This document shows, in pieces, positions 43,611 to 53,254 of a DNA stretch of 64,000 nucleotides; position 1 is the stretch's first letter, and each line of letters starts with the position of its first letter. The translations under genes and the position numbers were made by a program. The notes beneath the pieces are model-generated. The model saw only the letters and a program-made list of their open reading frames with translations. It was not told where the DNA came from and made no database searches. The stretch covers positions 4,580,234 through 4,644,233 of the forward strand of contig NC_022600.1 of NCBI RefSeq assembly GCF_000484535.1, given 5' to 3'. This DNA is from Gloeobacter kilaueensis JS1 (GTDB lineage Bacteria > Cyanobacteriota > Cyanobacteriia > Gloeobacterales > Gloeobacteraceae).

Positions 43611-46600
43611 CTATTGCTGCTGCTGAGAAGGTGAGGGGACAGCCGGGTTGCGGTACGCCTCGGTGAGTTCTCGCGGTTGGCGACGGACGATGCGGGCAAG
43701 CCAGTTCTGCAGATCGTCGATGCAGGTGAAGACCACCGGAATCACGACCAGGGTGAGTAGGGTGGAGGTGACGAGGCCACCGACCACAGCGACGGCCATC
43801 GGAGCGCGCACCTCGGACCCGGCTCCGATACCCAGAGCAATCGGCAACATACCGGCGATCATGGCGATCGTCGTCATCAAGATAGGCCGCATCCGCGCTT
43901 CTCCGGCGGAGAGAATGGCTTCCATGCGCGGCGTGCCCTCCTTCATTGCCATCAAGCCGTACTCGACGAGCAAGATCGCGTTTTTGGTGACCAGGCCCAT
44001 GAGCATGATGATGCCGATGAGGGCGTAGAGACCCAGGGATTTGCCGAAGACGAGCAGACCAATCAGTGCCCCGCCCAGCGACAGCGGCAGCGACATCATG
44101 ATCGTGAGCGGCTGCATAAAGCCACCGAAGAGCAGGACGAGGACGGCGTAGATGAGCAGCACGGCGGTGGCGATGGCGAAGCCGAAGCCGCTGAAGACGT
44201 CGCGCTGGATCTCGGTGTCGCCCGCCGGTTGTTCGCGCACACCGGCAGGCAGGTTGCGGTAGGCGGAGAGCTTGTGAACCGCCTGCAGGGCGGGGCCAAG
44301 TTCGGTGCCGGCTCCGAGGTTGGCATCGATTGAGACCTGGCGGGCCCGATCGTAGCGGTCGATCTGGGCGGCACCGCTGCCGACGCCGATCGAGGCGACG
44401 GATTTGAGCGGCACCAGGCCGTTGTTGCCCACTACCTGCAGGTTGGAGATCGTCTGCAGGTCGTCTCGGAAGCGCGGGTCGAGCTGGACGCGGATATTGA
44501 TCTGGCGGTCGGCCAGGTTGAACTTGGCGAGGTTGGCGTCGATGTCGCCCAGGCTTGCGATAAGCGCGGTGCGGGCGATCGACTGCACCGAGACGCCCTG
44601 ATCGGCGGCGCGGGCAAAGTCGGGTCTGACCAGGATCTCAGGGCGCAGGAGGGCTGCGCTGGAGGTAACATCGATGAGCCCTGGCACAGAGCGGATCTGA
44701 TCGGTGAGGGCGTCGGCGGCCTGCTTGAGGGTGGCCGGATCGTCGCCTGTAAGCACGATCTGCAGCGGTTTACCGCCGCTCACGCCGGTACCGGCGGAGG
44801 AGATGCGCACGCCCGGCACCTGCAGGAGGGGCTTGCGGATCGCCGCCTCGAACTGGGCCTGGCTCAGCTTGCGCTCTTCTTTGGGCTTGAGAACAATGTA
44901 GATACTGGCCTTGTTGACCGCGCCGGAACTGCTGCCGGAGCCGTTGCTACTTGGGGTGCCGAGGGAGGAGAAGACCTTGGCCGCCTCCGGGCGGGACTGG
45001 ACGATGCCGGTAATTTGTTTTACCACCCGCCGGGTGTCGCTCAGCGACGAACCGGGGGGCAACTCGATGCTCAGGACCGTCTCACCCCGGTCCACCGCGT
45101 CGATGAGCGAGGTCGGAATGAGCGGCACCAGAGCGAGGCTCGCGACGAAGAAACCGACGGCGGCGAGGATGGTTGCAAAGCGGTGCCGGAGCGCCCAGAG
45201 CAAGATTCGATCGTAGGTGCGCACCAGCCAGCCCCGCTTGCTCGCGTGGGGCAGGGGCTTCATCAGGTAGGCGGCCATCAGCGGGGTGGCCATGCGGGCC
45301 ACCACCAGCGAGAAGAGCACTGCGGCTGCCACCGTCCAGCCGAACTGTTTGAAGAACTGGCCGGGGATGCCGCCCATAAAGGCGACGGGCAAAAAGACGA
45401 CGACGATCGTCATCGTCGTGGCGACGACCGCCAGGCCAATTTCGTCGGCGGCGTCGAGGGCCGCCTGAAAGGGGCGCTTGCCCATGCCGATGTGGCGGAC
45501 GATATTTTCGATCTCGACGATCGCATCGTCTACCAGGATGCCGACGACAAGGGAGAGGGCGAGCATCGACATGTTGTTGAGCGTAAAGCCCGCCACCTTC
45601 ATCAAGGCAAAAGTAGGAATCGCCGAAAGGGGCATTGCAATCGCCGCAATCGCCGTCGATCGCCAGTCGCGCAGGAAAAACCAGATCACGATGACTGCAA
45701 GGGTAGCCCCCAGTAGCAGCGCCTCGACAGAAGCGTCGTAGGACATATGCACGAACCTGGCTGTCGTGCGAATCATGTCGATGTCGATGTCGGCAGGCAG
45801 GCTGTGGCGCAACTGTTCGATCTGGCGCTGGACGCTCTTCTCGACATCGACGACGTTGCTGCCGGTGGAGCGCACCACCGAGAAGGCGACTGCCGGCTTG
45901 CCATCGATAAACGCAAGCTGCCGCTGCTCGGCTGCCCCATCGCTCACGGTACCAATCGTATCGAGGCGGGCGTAGGTGCCGTTGGGTAAGACAATCTGGG
46001 TAGCGCGCAGTTTCTCGACGCTGGGAGCACTGCCCAGGGTGCGAATCGCCTGCTCGGTGGTCCCTACTTCTCCCCGGCCACCGGGAAGATCGATGTTCAG
46101 GGCGCGAATCTGGGCGTTGACTTGATCGGCTGTGACCCCCAATGCCTGCAGGCGGTTGGGATCGAGGAAGATACGAATCTCACGGTCCACCCCCCCCGAG
46201 CGCTGCACCTGGGAGACGCCGGGAACCGAAAGGAGGGCGCGGGCAATGTCGTTATCGACCAGCCAGCTCAATTCGACCGGCGTGCGCCGATTGGAAGCAA
46301 CCGCGAAAGAGATGAACGGCCCACCGGCAAAGTCGATGCGCTGGACGATGGGCTCGTTGATGCCCTGGGGCAACTGCTGGCGGATCTTGGTCACCGCGTC
46401 GCGCACGTCGTTGACGGCCCGGTCGGTGTTGGTGCCCAGAACGAACTTGATCTGGGTGGTCGAGGCACCGTCGGTGACCGTCGAGATGATGTGCTCGACG
46501 TTGCCGATGCCTGCTACCGAATCTTCGACTTTGCGGGTGACCTGGGTTTCCAGCTCGCTGGGGGCTGCTCCAGTCTGGGTGATGGTCACCGACACCATCG

Positions 46601-46733
46601 GCACGTCGATATTTGGATTTTCGTCGATGCCCAGCGAGAAGAAGGAGACGACTCCAGCCACCGTCAGGACCAGAAAAAGCACGATCGTCGGCACCGGGTT
46701 GCGGATCGACCAGGCGGAGATGTTCCAGTTCAC
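43611..46733 (-). CDS. RND-type efflux transporter (AcrB/MdtB class)
   Basis: A 1040-residue inner-membrane pump with 12 predicted helices and two large periplasmic loops, starting [20 protein letters not shown]. The proton-relay Asp pair lies in [20 protein letters not shown] (TM4, near 405). It exports hydrophobic compounds with the adaptor and an outer-membrane channel. No TolC-type gene is next to it. GTG start; 4 bp overlap with the adaptor stop (GTGA). The exact substrate is not predictable. Confidence 0.95.
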   Translation of the reverse strand: MNWNISAWSIRNPVPTIVLFLVLTVAGVVSFFSLGIDENPNIDVPMVSVTITQTGAAPSELETQVTRKVEDSVAGIGNVEHIISTVTDGASTTQIKFVLGTNTDRAVNDVRDAVTKIRQQLPQGINEPIVQRIDFAGGPFISFAVASNRRTPVELSWLVDNDIARALLSVPGVSQVQRSGGVDREIRIFLDPNRLQALGVTADQVNAQIRALNIDLPGGRGEVGTTEQAIRTLGSAPSVEKLRATQIVLPNGTYARLDTIGTVSDGAAEQRQLAFIDGKPAVAFSVVRSTGSNVVDVEKSVQRQIEQLRHSLPADIDIDMIRTTARFVHMSYDASVEALLLGATLAVIVIWFFLRDWRSTAIAAIAMPLSAIPTFALMKVAGFTLNNMSMLALSLVVGILVDDAIVEIENIVRHIGMGKRPFQAALDAADEIGLAVVATTMTIVVVFLPVAFMGGIPGQFFKQFGWTVAAAVLFSLVVARMATPLMAAYLMKPLPHASKRGWLVRTYDRILLWALRHRFATILAAVGFFVASLALVPLIPTSLIDAVDRGETVLSIELPPGSSLSDTRRVVKQITGIVQSRPEAAKVFSSLGTPSSNGSGSSSGAVNKASIYIVLKPKEERKLSQAQFEAAIRKPLLQVPGVRISSAGTGVSGGKPLQIVLTGDDPATLKQAADALTDQIRSVPGLIDVTSSAALLRPEILVRPDFARAADQGVSVQSIARTALIASLGDIDANLAKFNLADRQINIRVQLDPRFRDDLQTISNLQVVGNNGLVPLKSVASIGVGSGAAQIDRYDRARQVSIDANLGAGTELGPALQAVHKLSAYRNLPAGVREQPAGDTEIQRDVFSGFGFAIATAVLLIYAVLVLLFGGFMQPLTIMMSLPLSLGGALIGLLVFGKSLGLYALIGIIMLMGLVTKNAILLVEYGLMAMKEGTPRMEAILSAGEARMRPILMTTIAMIAGMLPIALGIGAGSEVRAPMAVAVVGGLVTSTLLTLVVIPVVFTCIDDLQNWLARIVRRQPRELTEAYRNPAVPSPSQQQQ

Positions 46734-48058
46734 GGGCGATTTCCTGCTACTTGTTCGCTCTTAGGAAGGCGCACATAATCGCCGTCCTTGAGATAGCCTG
46801 CCCCAGCCACGATCACCCGCTCGCCGGGTTTGAGGCCACTTTTGACTTCGATGTTGTCGCCGCTGCGCGCACCGGTGACAACTGTGCGGCTGTCGGCCTG
46901 CTCGCCATCGAGGACAAAGACCTGGGCGCTGTCGTCGCTGGTGAGCACCGCCTGGGCAGGCACCACCAGCGCCTGGTAAGAACCGAGTTCTACCCGGCCA
47001 CGCACGAACATACCGGGCCTGAGGCCGCTCACCGAAGGCACATCGATGCGCACGGTACCAAGGCGGGTGCGCTCGTCTACCTGGGGAGTGATCTGGCGAA
47101 CCCGACCGCTGACAGCGATGCGGCTGTCGGCGTCGGAGGTGACAAGGACGGTCTGGCGCGGAGCAACCTTCGGTAGATCGACCTCCGGCACCTGGGCGCG
47201 CAGCTCAAGGCGGTTATCCCGCACGAGCATAAAAAGGGCTGTCCCGGAGGAGACGATCTGGCCCAGGCGGGCGTCGCGTCGGGCAATCAGACCGTCATCC
47301 GGAGCAAGGATGCGAGTCTGGGCCAGTTGGGCTCGAATCTGGGCGATCTGACCGGTGCTTTCCTGGGCTGTGGCCTGGGCAGCGTTCACCGCCAGCCGCG
47401 CCGTGTCGAGATCGGCCTGGGTACTCTGGGCGGTTGTCTGGCGGGCGAGCACTTCTTGAGCGGAGATCGCCCCCTGCTTGCCCAGAGACTGGTAGCGCTC
47501 AAGGTTGGCCTGGGCCTCGCGGGCGGTCGCCTCGGCCTTGATCAAAGCCGCTCGCCGCTGGGCAGTCGTCGCATTGTCTGTAGCGTGGCGCGCTTCAGCC
47601 TGGGCCAGTTGTGCCCGGAGGATCTGATCGTTGAGGACGACGAGGGTCTGGCCGCGCCGCACCCGGTCGCCCTCCTCGACCAGCACCTGATCGATGCGCA
47701 GGCCGCTCGCCTCCGCTCCGATCGAGAGTGGATCCCAGGCAGAAATCGAACCGGTCACCTCGAGGGTGCGATCGAGGGGTACGTAGCGGGCGCGGGCAGT
47801 GGTAACGGTGACTACCGGCTGGGGCTTGCTTGCCACCGGCGTTGCCGGCTTTGTAGGGGGAGCTGTTGTGCGGGCGTGCAATGCCCAGGCTCCACCGCCA
47901 ATCACAAGCAAGCTGATGGCCAGTGCCAGCCACTGGCGGTTGGGGGTTGCCTTTTGCCGGGTGTACTCCGGCATCGGTAGCGACGGCTCGGCGTGACCGG
48001 CAGGATCGACGGTCCGCACGGATTTGTCCTCCGCAGAGGACAGTTCGGGGTTGTTCAT
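46730..48058 (-). CDS. RND efflux periplasmic adaptor (membrane fusion protein)
   Basis: A 442-residue HlyD/AcrA-type adaptor. A signal-anchor (WLALAISLLVIGGGAWAL) near 35-52, the lipoyl half-motif (AWDPLSIGAEASGLRIDQVL with VEEGDRVRRGQTL), a coiled-coil hairpin (about 140-240) and beta-barrel parts (LAPDDGLIARRDARLGQIVS). It is the upstream partner of the RND pump, coupled by a 4 bp overlap. I chose ATG 48058; an ATG at 48115 would add 19 residues. Confidence 0.92.
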   Translation of the reverse strand: MNNPELSSAEDKSVRTVDPAGHAEPSLPMPEYTRQKATPNRQWLALAISLLVIGGGAWALHARTTAPPTKPATPVASKPQPVVTVTTARARYVPLDRTLEVTGSISAWDPLSIGAEASGLRIDQVLVEEGDRVRRGQTLVVLNDQILRAQLAQAEARHATDNATTAQRRAALIKAEATAREAQANLERYQSLGKQGAISAQEVLARQTTAQSTQADLDTARLAVNAAQATAQESTGQIAQIRAQLAQTRILAPDDGLIARRDARLGQIVSSGTALFMLVRDNRLELRAQVPEVDLPKVAPRQTVLVTSDADSRIAVSGRVRQITPQVDERTRLGTVRIDVPSVSGLRPGMFVRGRVELGSYQALVVPAQAVLTSDDSAQVFVLDGEQADSRTVVTGARSGDNIEVKSGLKPGERVIVAGAGYLKDGDYVRLPKSEQVAGNRP

Positions 48059-48142
48059 AAAATGCTGCTCGCCCTTGATGGAATCTGCCTGAAGGCGGGG
48101 TGGCCGGGAATACATCCATCCTACGCTGTCTACATATTAATA

Positions 48143-48153
48143 GTCAACGTGTT
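48143..48153. promoter_or_regulatory. Candidate MarR operator, RND side
   Basis: GTCAACGTGTT lies 28 bp upstream of the longer adaptor start, in the 280 bp divergent gap. The same half-site GTCAACATGTT appears on the other strand beside the MarR gene. Repeated palindromic half-sites near both promoters are typical for MarR binding. Confidence 0.5.
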
Positions 48154-48306
48154 TATTAATTGAGGAGTCGCCCGTCCTGCATCGCCGGACAAGTGTCCCA
48201 ATCTTCTCACAGCCGGAGGTTCCGGGCAGCGGATCCTGCGAAAACCCACAACTTATAACCTCTTCTCACAAAATCAATTCACAAACTCGTGTCCCTGCGC
48301 TACATT

Positions 48307-48320
48307 GTTAACATGTTGAC
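48307..48320. promoter_or_regulatory. Candidate MarR operator, marR side
   Basis: GTTAACATGTTGAC is a near-perfect palindrome (centre AACATGTT) 19 bp before the MarR start. Together with the copy at 48143 it suggests autoregulation and control of the divergent pump operon. Confidence 0.55.
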
Positions 48321-48338
48321 AGTTTCAATGGTTAACTA

Positions 48339-48881
48339 ATGGCTTTGGCCGAGCACCGCCAGATTCCTCCCCAGATCGTGAGCGACTTCGAGCGCGCCCA
48401 GCCGCAGTCGCTGGTGATGCTGATTCACCTGTTGCGGGTAGGAGCACTGCTCGACAAAGAAGTGACCGACTACGTGAGCCGCTATGGCCTGACCGGGCCG
48501 CAGGTCGCGGTGCTGCGCATTCTTCAGTACTTCTACGATCGCGGTCAGGACGGTTTGCCTCTGTCGGAGATTGGCGATTGTCTTTCGGTGACCAAGGCCA
48601 ACATGACCGGCCTCGTCGATCGGCTCGAGCGCGATGGGCTGGTAATCCGCGACAGCGATCCGCTCGATCGGCGCATCAAGCGCGTGCGGCTCACCGACAA
48701 GGCCCACGACCTGCACAACCGGATGAAGCCCGGCTTTATCCAGTACCTGACGGATCTGATGGGTGTGCTCGAACCGGCTGAAAAGGAGCAACTGCTGGTG
48801 AGCTTAGGTAAACTACGCCGGGTACTGGGCGATACGGGCCTCGGTCCCTGTGGGCCACCGACCGAACCCGTCAATCAGTGA
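48339..48881 (+). CDS. MarR family regulator of the RND operon
   Basis: A 180-residue MarR protein. The winged helix-turn-helix lies at about 50-125 (LSEIGDCLSVTKANMTGLVD followed by RLERDGLVIRDSDPLDRRI, with the wing in the last part). It is divergent from the RND operon, which it probably represses. A tiny frame ATG-GTT-AAC-TAA overlaps the start (TAATG). The Cys in GDCL and in GPCG are the only cysteines, so a redox switch is conceivable but not shown. Confidence 0.92.
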   Translation: MALAEHRQIPPQIVSDFERAQPQSLVMLIHLLRVGALLDKEVTDYVSRYGLTGPQVAVLRILQYFYDRGQDGLPLSEIGDCLSVTKANMTGLVDRLERDGLVIRDSDPLDRRIKRVRLTDKAHDLHNRMKPGFIQYLTDLMGVLEPAEKEQLLVSLGKLRRVLGDTGLGPCGPPTEPVNQ

Positions 48882-48928
48882 GTTCTCTCCCGCCTTGGAA
48901 TGAGCGCAAACAAGGGAGGTTACAAATT

Positions 48929-49555
48929 ATGGTGCTGCTGGATGACTTATCGCAACGATTGAAGCTAGATGATCCGGAGGAGCGACGCATCATTGCCGAT
49001 GTTACCTGGTCACAGTACGAGGCGTTGTTGGCAGAACTGGGCGATAGTCTGGCGTATCGGGTGAGTTATCTAGATGGGGTGCTCGAAATCGTGGCACCGA
49101 GTCGTCGGCATGAGACAGGAAAAACGCGCATCGGCGATTTGCTGCTGATTTATTTTCTGGAGACTGACACAGAGTTTTTCCCGACTGGTTCCACAACCTT
49201 TCGCAGCGCCGAACGACAGGTGGGCACTGAACCGGACGAGAGCTACTGCATCGGCATGGACAAGGAGATCCCTGATCTGGTGATTGAAGTCATCCTGACT
49301 AGCGGTGGGATTAACCGCCTGGAGCGCTTTCGCCGCCTGGGAGTACGGGAGGTGTGGTTCTGGCAAAACGATCGATTTTCCATCTACCATTTGCGCGAAG
49401 ACTCGGCTCAGTTGACGGATACTTACGGCTACGAAGCTATTGCCCAGAGTGAACTCTTGCCAGATTTGGATATAAATTTGCTCAGTCAATGTGTGCAAAA
49501 CCCGAATTCACTGGCCGCAGCAAAGGAATTTCGTCAGGGGATTCGAGAGAGGTGA
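48929..49555 (+). CDS. Uma2 family (DUF820) putative endonuclease
   Basis: A 208-residue Uma2 protein, the closest relative in this window of the copy at 1226-1879 (same DDPEERR start, YLDGVLEIV.PSRRHE, ESYCIGMDKEIPDLVIEV, QNDRFSIYHLRED and NPNSLAAAKEFR tail). GGAGGT sits at a good distance before ATG 48929; a longer start at 48878 would add 17 residues. The gene is 47 bp after marR on the same strand. Confidence 0.9.
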   Translation: MVLLDDLSQRLKLDDPEERRIIADVTWSQYEALLAELGDSLAYRVSYLDGVLEIVAPSRRHETGKTRIGDLLLIYFLETDTEFFPTGSTTFRSAERQVGTEPDESYCIGMDKEIPDLVIEVILTSGGINRLERFRRLGVREVWFWQNDRFSIYHLREDSAQLTDTYGYEAIAQSELLPDLDINLLSQCVQNPNSLAAAKEFRQGIRER

Positions 49556-49633
49556 GCAGTGTGCTGGTCTGTGGCGCAGAATATGGGTCAAATTGAACGC
49601 TAACTCATCTATCAGTAAATTTTGCCCCTTGTT

Positions 49634-50698
49634 TCAGTTGCTGTTGGACCAGCGAAAATCAATCGCCAGATCTCGATTCTGCCTGCTCTCGGGCAACACG
49701 CGCAGCGGAAAGATCTTTTTGACCTTGCGCATTACCAGGTTATCGAGCTTTTCGGAACCAAAACTTTTGAGTACAGTTATATTCCGCAAACTTCCATTAC
49801 CGGCGATCGTAAGCAGCAATTGCGCATCAGAATTAAAATTATCTGTATTCATCGAATAAATCAATTCCGAGCGGATGCGATTGATCACCTCGGCCTCATA
49901 GCTTCCGACACCAGTTTCTGTCGTACTGGTTTTCTCAGTGCGGCGGTTCATTATTTTGCGTACAAAAGTGATCTGCTCTCCCTTCAAGCCGATGCAGCGC
50001 TTTTCGATCTGTTTAGCCGGACAGATGTTCGAGCTTACAGTCGCACAGTAGTAGGCTTCGGGAGCCATAAGATTGCAACTTTCTCCCTCAACATGTGACA
50101 ATCCTAGAGCGTGCCCGAGTTCGTGCAGCAGAACATCGCGCAGGTCGGAGTCGGAGTCCTCCTGAGCGCGTTCCCAGAGGGGGCGCTTCCAGTTTAAAGC
50201 CAGTTGGATCTTACCGATTTTGTAGCCTTCATCTGGAGCAAATACACCGATGGCTTTTTCAGAATCCACGCGGTCTGAATCGATGCCCTCGACAACCAGA
50301 TCTGCCATTTCAGGTTTTTCTACGAGAGTAAAAACCTTGACTTTAAAGGTGTCATCGTCCATTGTTACTGCATCTACTTTACGTAGAATACCAACATAAT
50401 CCTCGTCTGCAATTGGCTGTTCTAAAAAATCGGACAACAGCCGGTTCCAATCGCTGACGCCCACTCGTAATACACGCATTATACTCTCAAAAATTTGCCT
50501 TCGATGACGGTTTTTATTCTCGTTTCCATCAAGCTCTTTTGCCAGTGGATCGATGTAGACTTTGATTGGAAAATCTGTCCGATCCAAGGCCCAAGTGGGT
50601 AGCAACCAGCCTGATTGGCAGATCAAAATGGCCAAAGCCGCAGCGAACCACCGCAAGAAAAGGGTAGGAAAATGAGCAGAATTATTAGTCTCTAGCAT
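49634..50698 (-). CDS. Metzincin-like (matrixin type) protease with TonB-C-like tail
   Basis: A 354-residue exported protein with an anchor or signal at about 14-37. The zinc motif HELGHALGLSH (His192, Glu193, His196, His202) and the Met-turn NLMAPE (Met211) mark a metzincin of matrixin/astacin type. The last ~90 residues (SYEAEVINRIRSELIYSMNT, IAGNGSLRNITVLKSFGSEK, LDNLVMRKVKK) match the TonB/TolA C-terminal fold. The gene is much more AT-rich than its neighbours. ATG 50698 overlaps the stop of the upstream TPR gene, so the two are coupled. An unusual domain pair; role unknown. Confidence 0.75.
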   Translation of the reverse strand: MLETNNSAHFPTLFLRWFAAALAILICQSGWLLPTWALDRTDFPIKVYIDPLAKELDGNENKNRHRRQIFESIMRVLRVGVSDWNRLLSDFLEQPIADEDYVGILRKVDAVTMDDDTFKVKVFTLVEKPEMADLVVEGIDSDRVDSEKAIGVFAPDEGYKIGKIQLALNWKRPLWERAQEDSDSDLRDVLLHELGHALGLSHVEGESCNLMAPEAYYCATVSSNICPAKQIEKRCIGLKGEQITFVRKIMNRRTEKTSTTETGVGSYEAEVINRIRSELIYSMNTDNFNSDAQLLLTIAGNGSLRNITVLKSFGSEKLDNLVMRKVKKIFPLRVLPESRQNRDLAIDFRWSNSN

Positions 50699-51926
50699 TG
50701 ATGTCGAAAGTGAAATTGATTGTAACTCTTCGCTTTCCTTCTTCGCGATTTGTGTATTGAACTGGTAATAGATTAAAGGGAGAGGAAGCATTTATCGCTT
50801 CGATTGCTGCAGTATCGCTATCTTTATTGCCCGAACCATCGATGATTCGTAAATTCTGCACTGTGCCAGAGGAGATTACGTCAAACTGGACGACTGTCTT
50901 CGTTGTTACTTGTATTTTTTCAGTGTTCCAATAATTCTTGATCTGCGCTTGCAACTGTTCTATGTAGGGTTGCCAATCTAGCTCACTTTCAAGATCATTT
51001 AGATAGACATACAAGTAGGGCTGATTTAAGAGATATGTTCTCAATGCAGGAGCGTACTTATATGTTATTGAGCGATAGCCCGGACTTGCGATCAGGGGTA
51101 CATTGGCAAAGATTCCAGGGTTATTAGAGTTATCTTGAAAGGCAATATCCAGTGTATTGACACTGACAAGATAGGCTGCCGGGTCAATTTTTAACAGAAC
51201 TCGTCGGTTCTCTATAAAGTCTTTTTCTGGCAGTGTGCGATTTTTATTAAAATCCTGACGGGCGCTCGTGAGTTCCCTCTGCAGCAGCCGAAATACTCCA
51301 CGGTTGTAATAAATTATTGGTTCTTTGGGTGCCAGTTGCACAGCGGCATCAAAATCCCTCTCTACTGGTTGCAGAGCATCAATGTTGGGTCTAATTTGTG
51401 GATATTGCAGTCGGAGAATGGAAAGATTGTTGAGAGCCTGCGCCTTGAGCGAATCACTGGCCTTTTGTTGAGTAATCTTTGCAAAAGTTTCCATCGTCTT
51501 TTGAATCTCTCCAACAGCCAGCAGTGCCAGAGCCTGCTCGAAGTAGACAAAAGGCTGGTTGAATTCTTGATCGATGGCGCGCTGGTAATCTTCGAGGGCA
51601 GCCCGATAATTTTTGAGTGCTGTCTGGATCTGAGCGCGGTGGTAGTAGGTCCGCCCGTCGCTGTCATCGAGGGCAAGGGCGCAAGTGTCCGCCGCCAGTG
51701 CGCCGGTGAGATCGCCCCCATCCTCCCGGTCAAGGGCCAGCCGCTGCCAGTCGATCGAAGTGGCGGCTGGCAGCGCAGCGGAACCGTTTGCTGAGGCAAC
51801 TGTCCGGGTCTTAGGGAGTACTGTCTCACTGCAGGCAGCAGGAGCCGGTTGGGCTGCCGCCGCTCGACCAGAAATTGCCCAAAAAATGGCCACGACAGCA
51901 GCGCAACCGCTTCTACAAAAGTTCAT
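50685..51926 (-). CDS. Exported TPR protein with TonB-C-like tail
   Basis: A 413-residue protein. Signal peptide (AAVVAIFWAISGRAAAAQP), TPR helices about 60-240 (TYYHRAQIQTALKNYRAALE with DYQRAIDQ, then FVYFEQALALLAVGEIQKTM), a middle region, and a TonB/TolA-like C-terminus from about 325 (YIEQLQAQIKNYWNTEKIQV, VQFDVISSGTVQNLRIIDGS). It precedes the metzincin gene, with a 14 bp overlap. GC content falls sharply within the gene near 51,550, so the 3' part seems of different origin from the 5' part. Confidence 0.7.
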   Translation of the reverse strand: MNFCRSGCAAVVAIFWAISGRAAAAQPAPAACSETVLPKTRTVASANGSAALPAATSIDWQRLALDREDGGDLTGALAADTCALALDDSDGRTYYHRAQIQTALKNYRAALEDYQRAIDQEFNQPFVYFEQALALLAVGEIQKTMETFAKITQQKASDSLKAQALNNLSILRLQYPQIRPNIDALQPVERDFDAAVQLAPKEPIIYYNRGVFRLLQRELTSARQDFNKNRTLPEKDFIENRRVLLKIDPAAYLVSVNTLDIAFQDNSNNPGIFANVPLIASPGYRSITYKYAPALRTYLLNQPYLYVYLNDLESELDWQPYIEQLQAQIKNYWNTEKIQVTTKTVVQFDVISSGTVQNLRIIDGSGNKDSDTAAIEAINASSPFNLLPVQYTNREEGKRRVTINFTFDINARD

Positions 51927-52119
51927 GGGTGGGGTCAGACAGGAGGGACATCTTTCGGAGCGCTATGGAGTATATCACCAAAAATACTGCTTAGGGCTGG
52001 TCTTTACTTGCGGCGGGGGCGCGACTGTCAAAAACCCCGACAAAGCGTCGCCAGGGTGGTCAAAACTGCGTATGATGCGGTAGCGTCGGGCGGTACCGTT
52101 GCCGGGCGTACTTGCTGTC
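51927..52119. other. Divergent gap
   Basis: No gene, terminator or strong promoter is recognised in this stretch between the TPR gene and the HpsJ-like gene. Confidence 0.4.
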
Positions 52120-52986
52120 ATGGCGGACGAAGCCAAACACGAAGAAAGGTCGGATGCCCCGCGTCCGGAACTGCCGGAGCGGGTGACGCCCCAACAGATG
52201 GCCGCCGGGGTGATCGAGGCGCGGGCGGCCCGGATGGAGGCCCAGATGGCGGCCGCCGCCGAGCAGGCACCGGAGCCGCCGCCCACTTTTGCACTGCCCC
52301 GCCCGGTGCCGGTGGCGCTCATCGTCGTCGGCATTGCCCTCGTCGTCGGGTTCGTAGCCGATCTGGCCGAACTGTGGCCGCCGGAATTTGCCAACTGGCT
52401 CTGGCAGACGGACCTGCTCGAACGGTTTTTTAATCTGGCGATCACGCCCCTGCTGGGCGGGCTTTTTTTGCTGGTGGGTCTGTGGCTCGCCGACGCGCTG
52501 GAGGGCACCAGAAGCCGCCTGCGCCTGGGTACGATGGGCGGGCTGGCGGTAGGGTTTGGCCTGGGGCTTATCCTCGCCTTTCCGCTCTACCTGCACACCG
52601 TCCACCGCATCGTCGAGTTGAGGACCGCCGAACTCAACCGGATGCGCGTCGAGCAGCGCCTCGACGCTGACCAGCTCGAAGCTGCCCTCAAGCGGCTCAA
52701 GCAGACTACCTTCGGCAAGCAGTTGCGCTACGGAGCAAATGCGGCGGCGATGGGCAGCGCCGCTATCTTGCTCGGGATGTTTGCTATCCGCTCAGCCCGC
52801 CGAAAAGCGGACGTTGCCTTCAACTGCCCCCGCTGTGAGTCCACCGACGTGCGCCTTGCCAAGATGAACCGCGACGAGCGCAGCCTCGCTCTTTTTACCC
52901 GGTTGCACACCTTCAGCTGCAGGCGTTGTGGCAGGCGCTTCGTGCGCTTTTCGCTCACCGGCAAACCCTATACGTTCTTCTTTTGA
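52120..52986 (+). CDS. HpsJ-like membrane protein with C-terminal zinc ribbon
   Basis: A 288-residue protein with four likely membrane segments (VPVALIVVGIALVVGFVADL; LAITPLLGGLFLLVGLWLAD; GLAVGFGLGLILAFPLYL; AAAMGSAAILLGMFAIRSA) and a coiled-coil loop between the third and fourth (ELRTAELNRMRVEQRLDADQ), as in HpsJ of hormogonium polysaccharide loci. The tail has four cysteines (CPRC and CRRC) for a zinc ribbon. HpsJ is a tentative comparison. ATG 52120 is chosen. Confidence 0.55.
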   Translation: MADEAKHEERSDAPRPELPERVTPQQMAAGVIEARAARMEAQMAAAAEQAPEPPPTFALPRPVPVALIVVGIALVVGFVADLAELWPPEFANWLWQTDLLERFFNLAITPLLGGLFLLVGLWLADALEGTRSRLRLGTMGGLAVGFGLGLILAFPLYLHTVHRIVELRTAELNRMRVEQRLDADQLEAALKRLKQTTFGKQLRYGANAAAMGSAAILLGMFAIRSARRKADVAFNCPRCESTDVRLAKMNRDERSLALFTRLHTFSCRRCGRRFVRFSLTGKPYTFFF

Positions 52987-53044
52987 TACTTTAGAGGCGG
53001 TCATTCTTCCCTAGCCGCCTTCACTTCGATTTGGAGTTGGACCC

Positions 53045-53254
53045 GTGCGCCTCAGAGACATCCTCTACAGCCTCGCCCAGGAAGGCCAGCTGGCCCAGGG
53101 CACCTACTGGAAAGACGACATCGAAGACCTGCAGCACGACCTGCCCCATATTCGTGAAATCGCGAGCGACGTTGCCCGCGACCTGGGCATGTTCCCCGAG
53201 GAAGTGCCGGTGCGGATCGTCGATCACGGCCTTGAGATCGAGATCAGCCACTGA
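53045..53254 (+). CDS. Small conserved hypothetical protein
   Basis: A 69-residue protein: LRDILYSLAQEGQLAQGTYW, then DLQHDLPHIREIASDVARDL and a beta end (VPVRIVDHGLEIEIS). It looks like a real small globular protein, convergent and overlapping by 11 bp with the gene at 53244. GTG start. No family named. Confidence 0.55.
   Translation: MRLRDILYSLAQEGQLAQGTYWKDDIEDLQHDLPHIREIASDVARDLGMFPEEVPVRIVDHGLEIEISH

Noticed and set aside
45015-45716. Open frames on the plus strand under the RND gene
   Set aside because: Antisense to a clear RND transporter. Composition is rich in His, Arg and Asp with no domain pattern.
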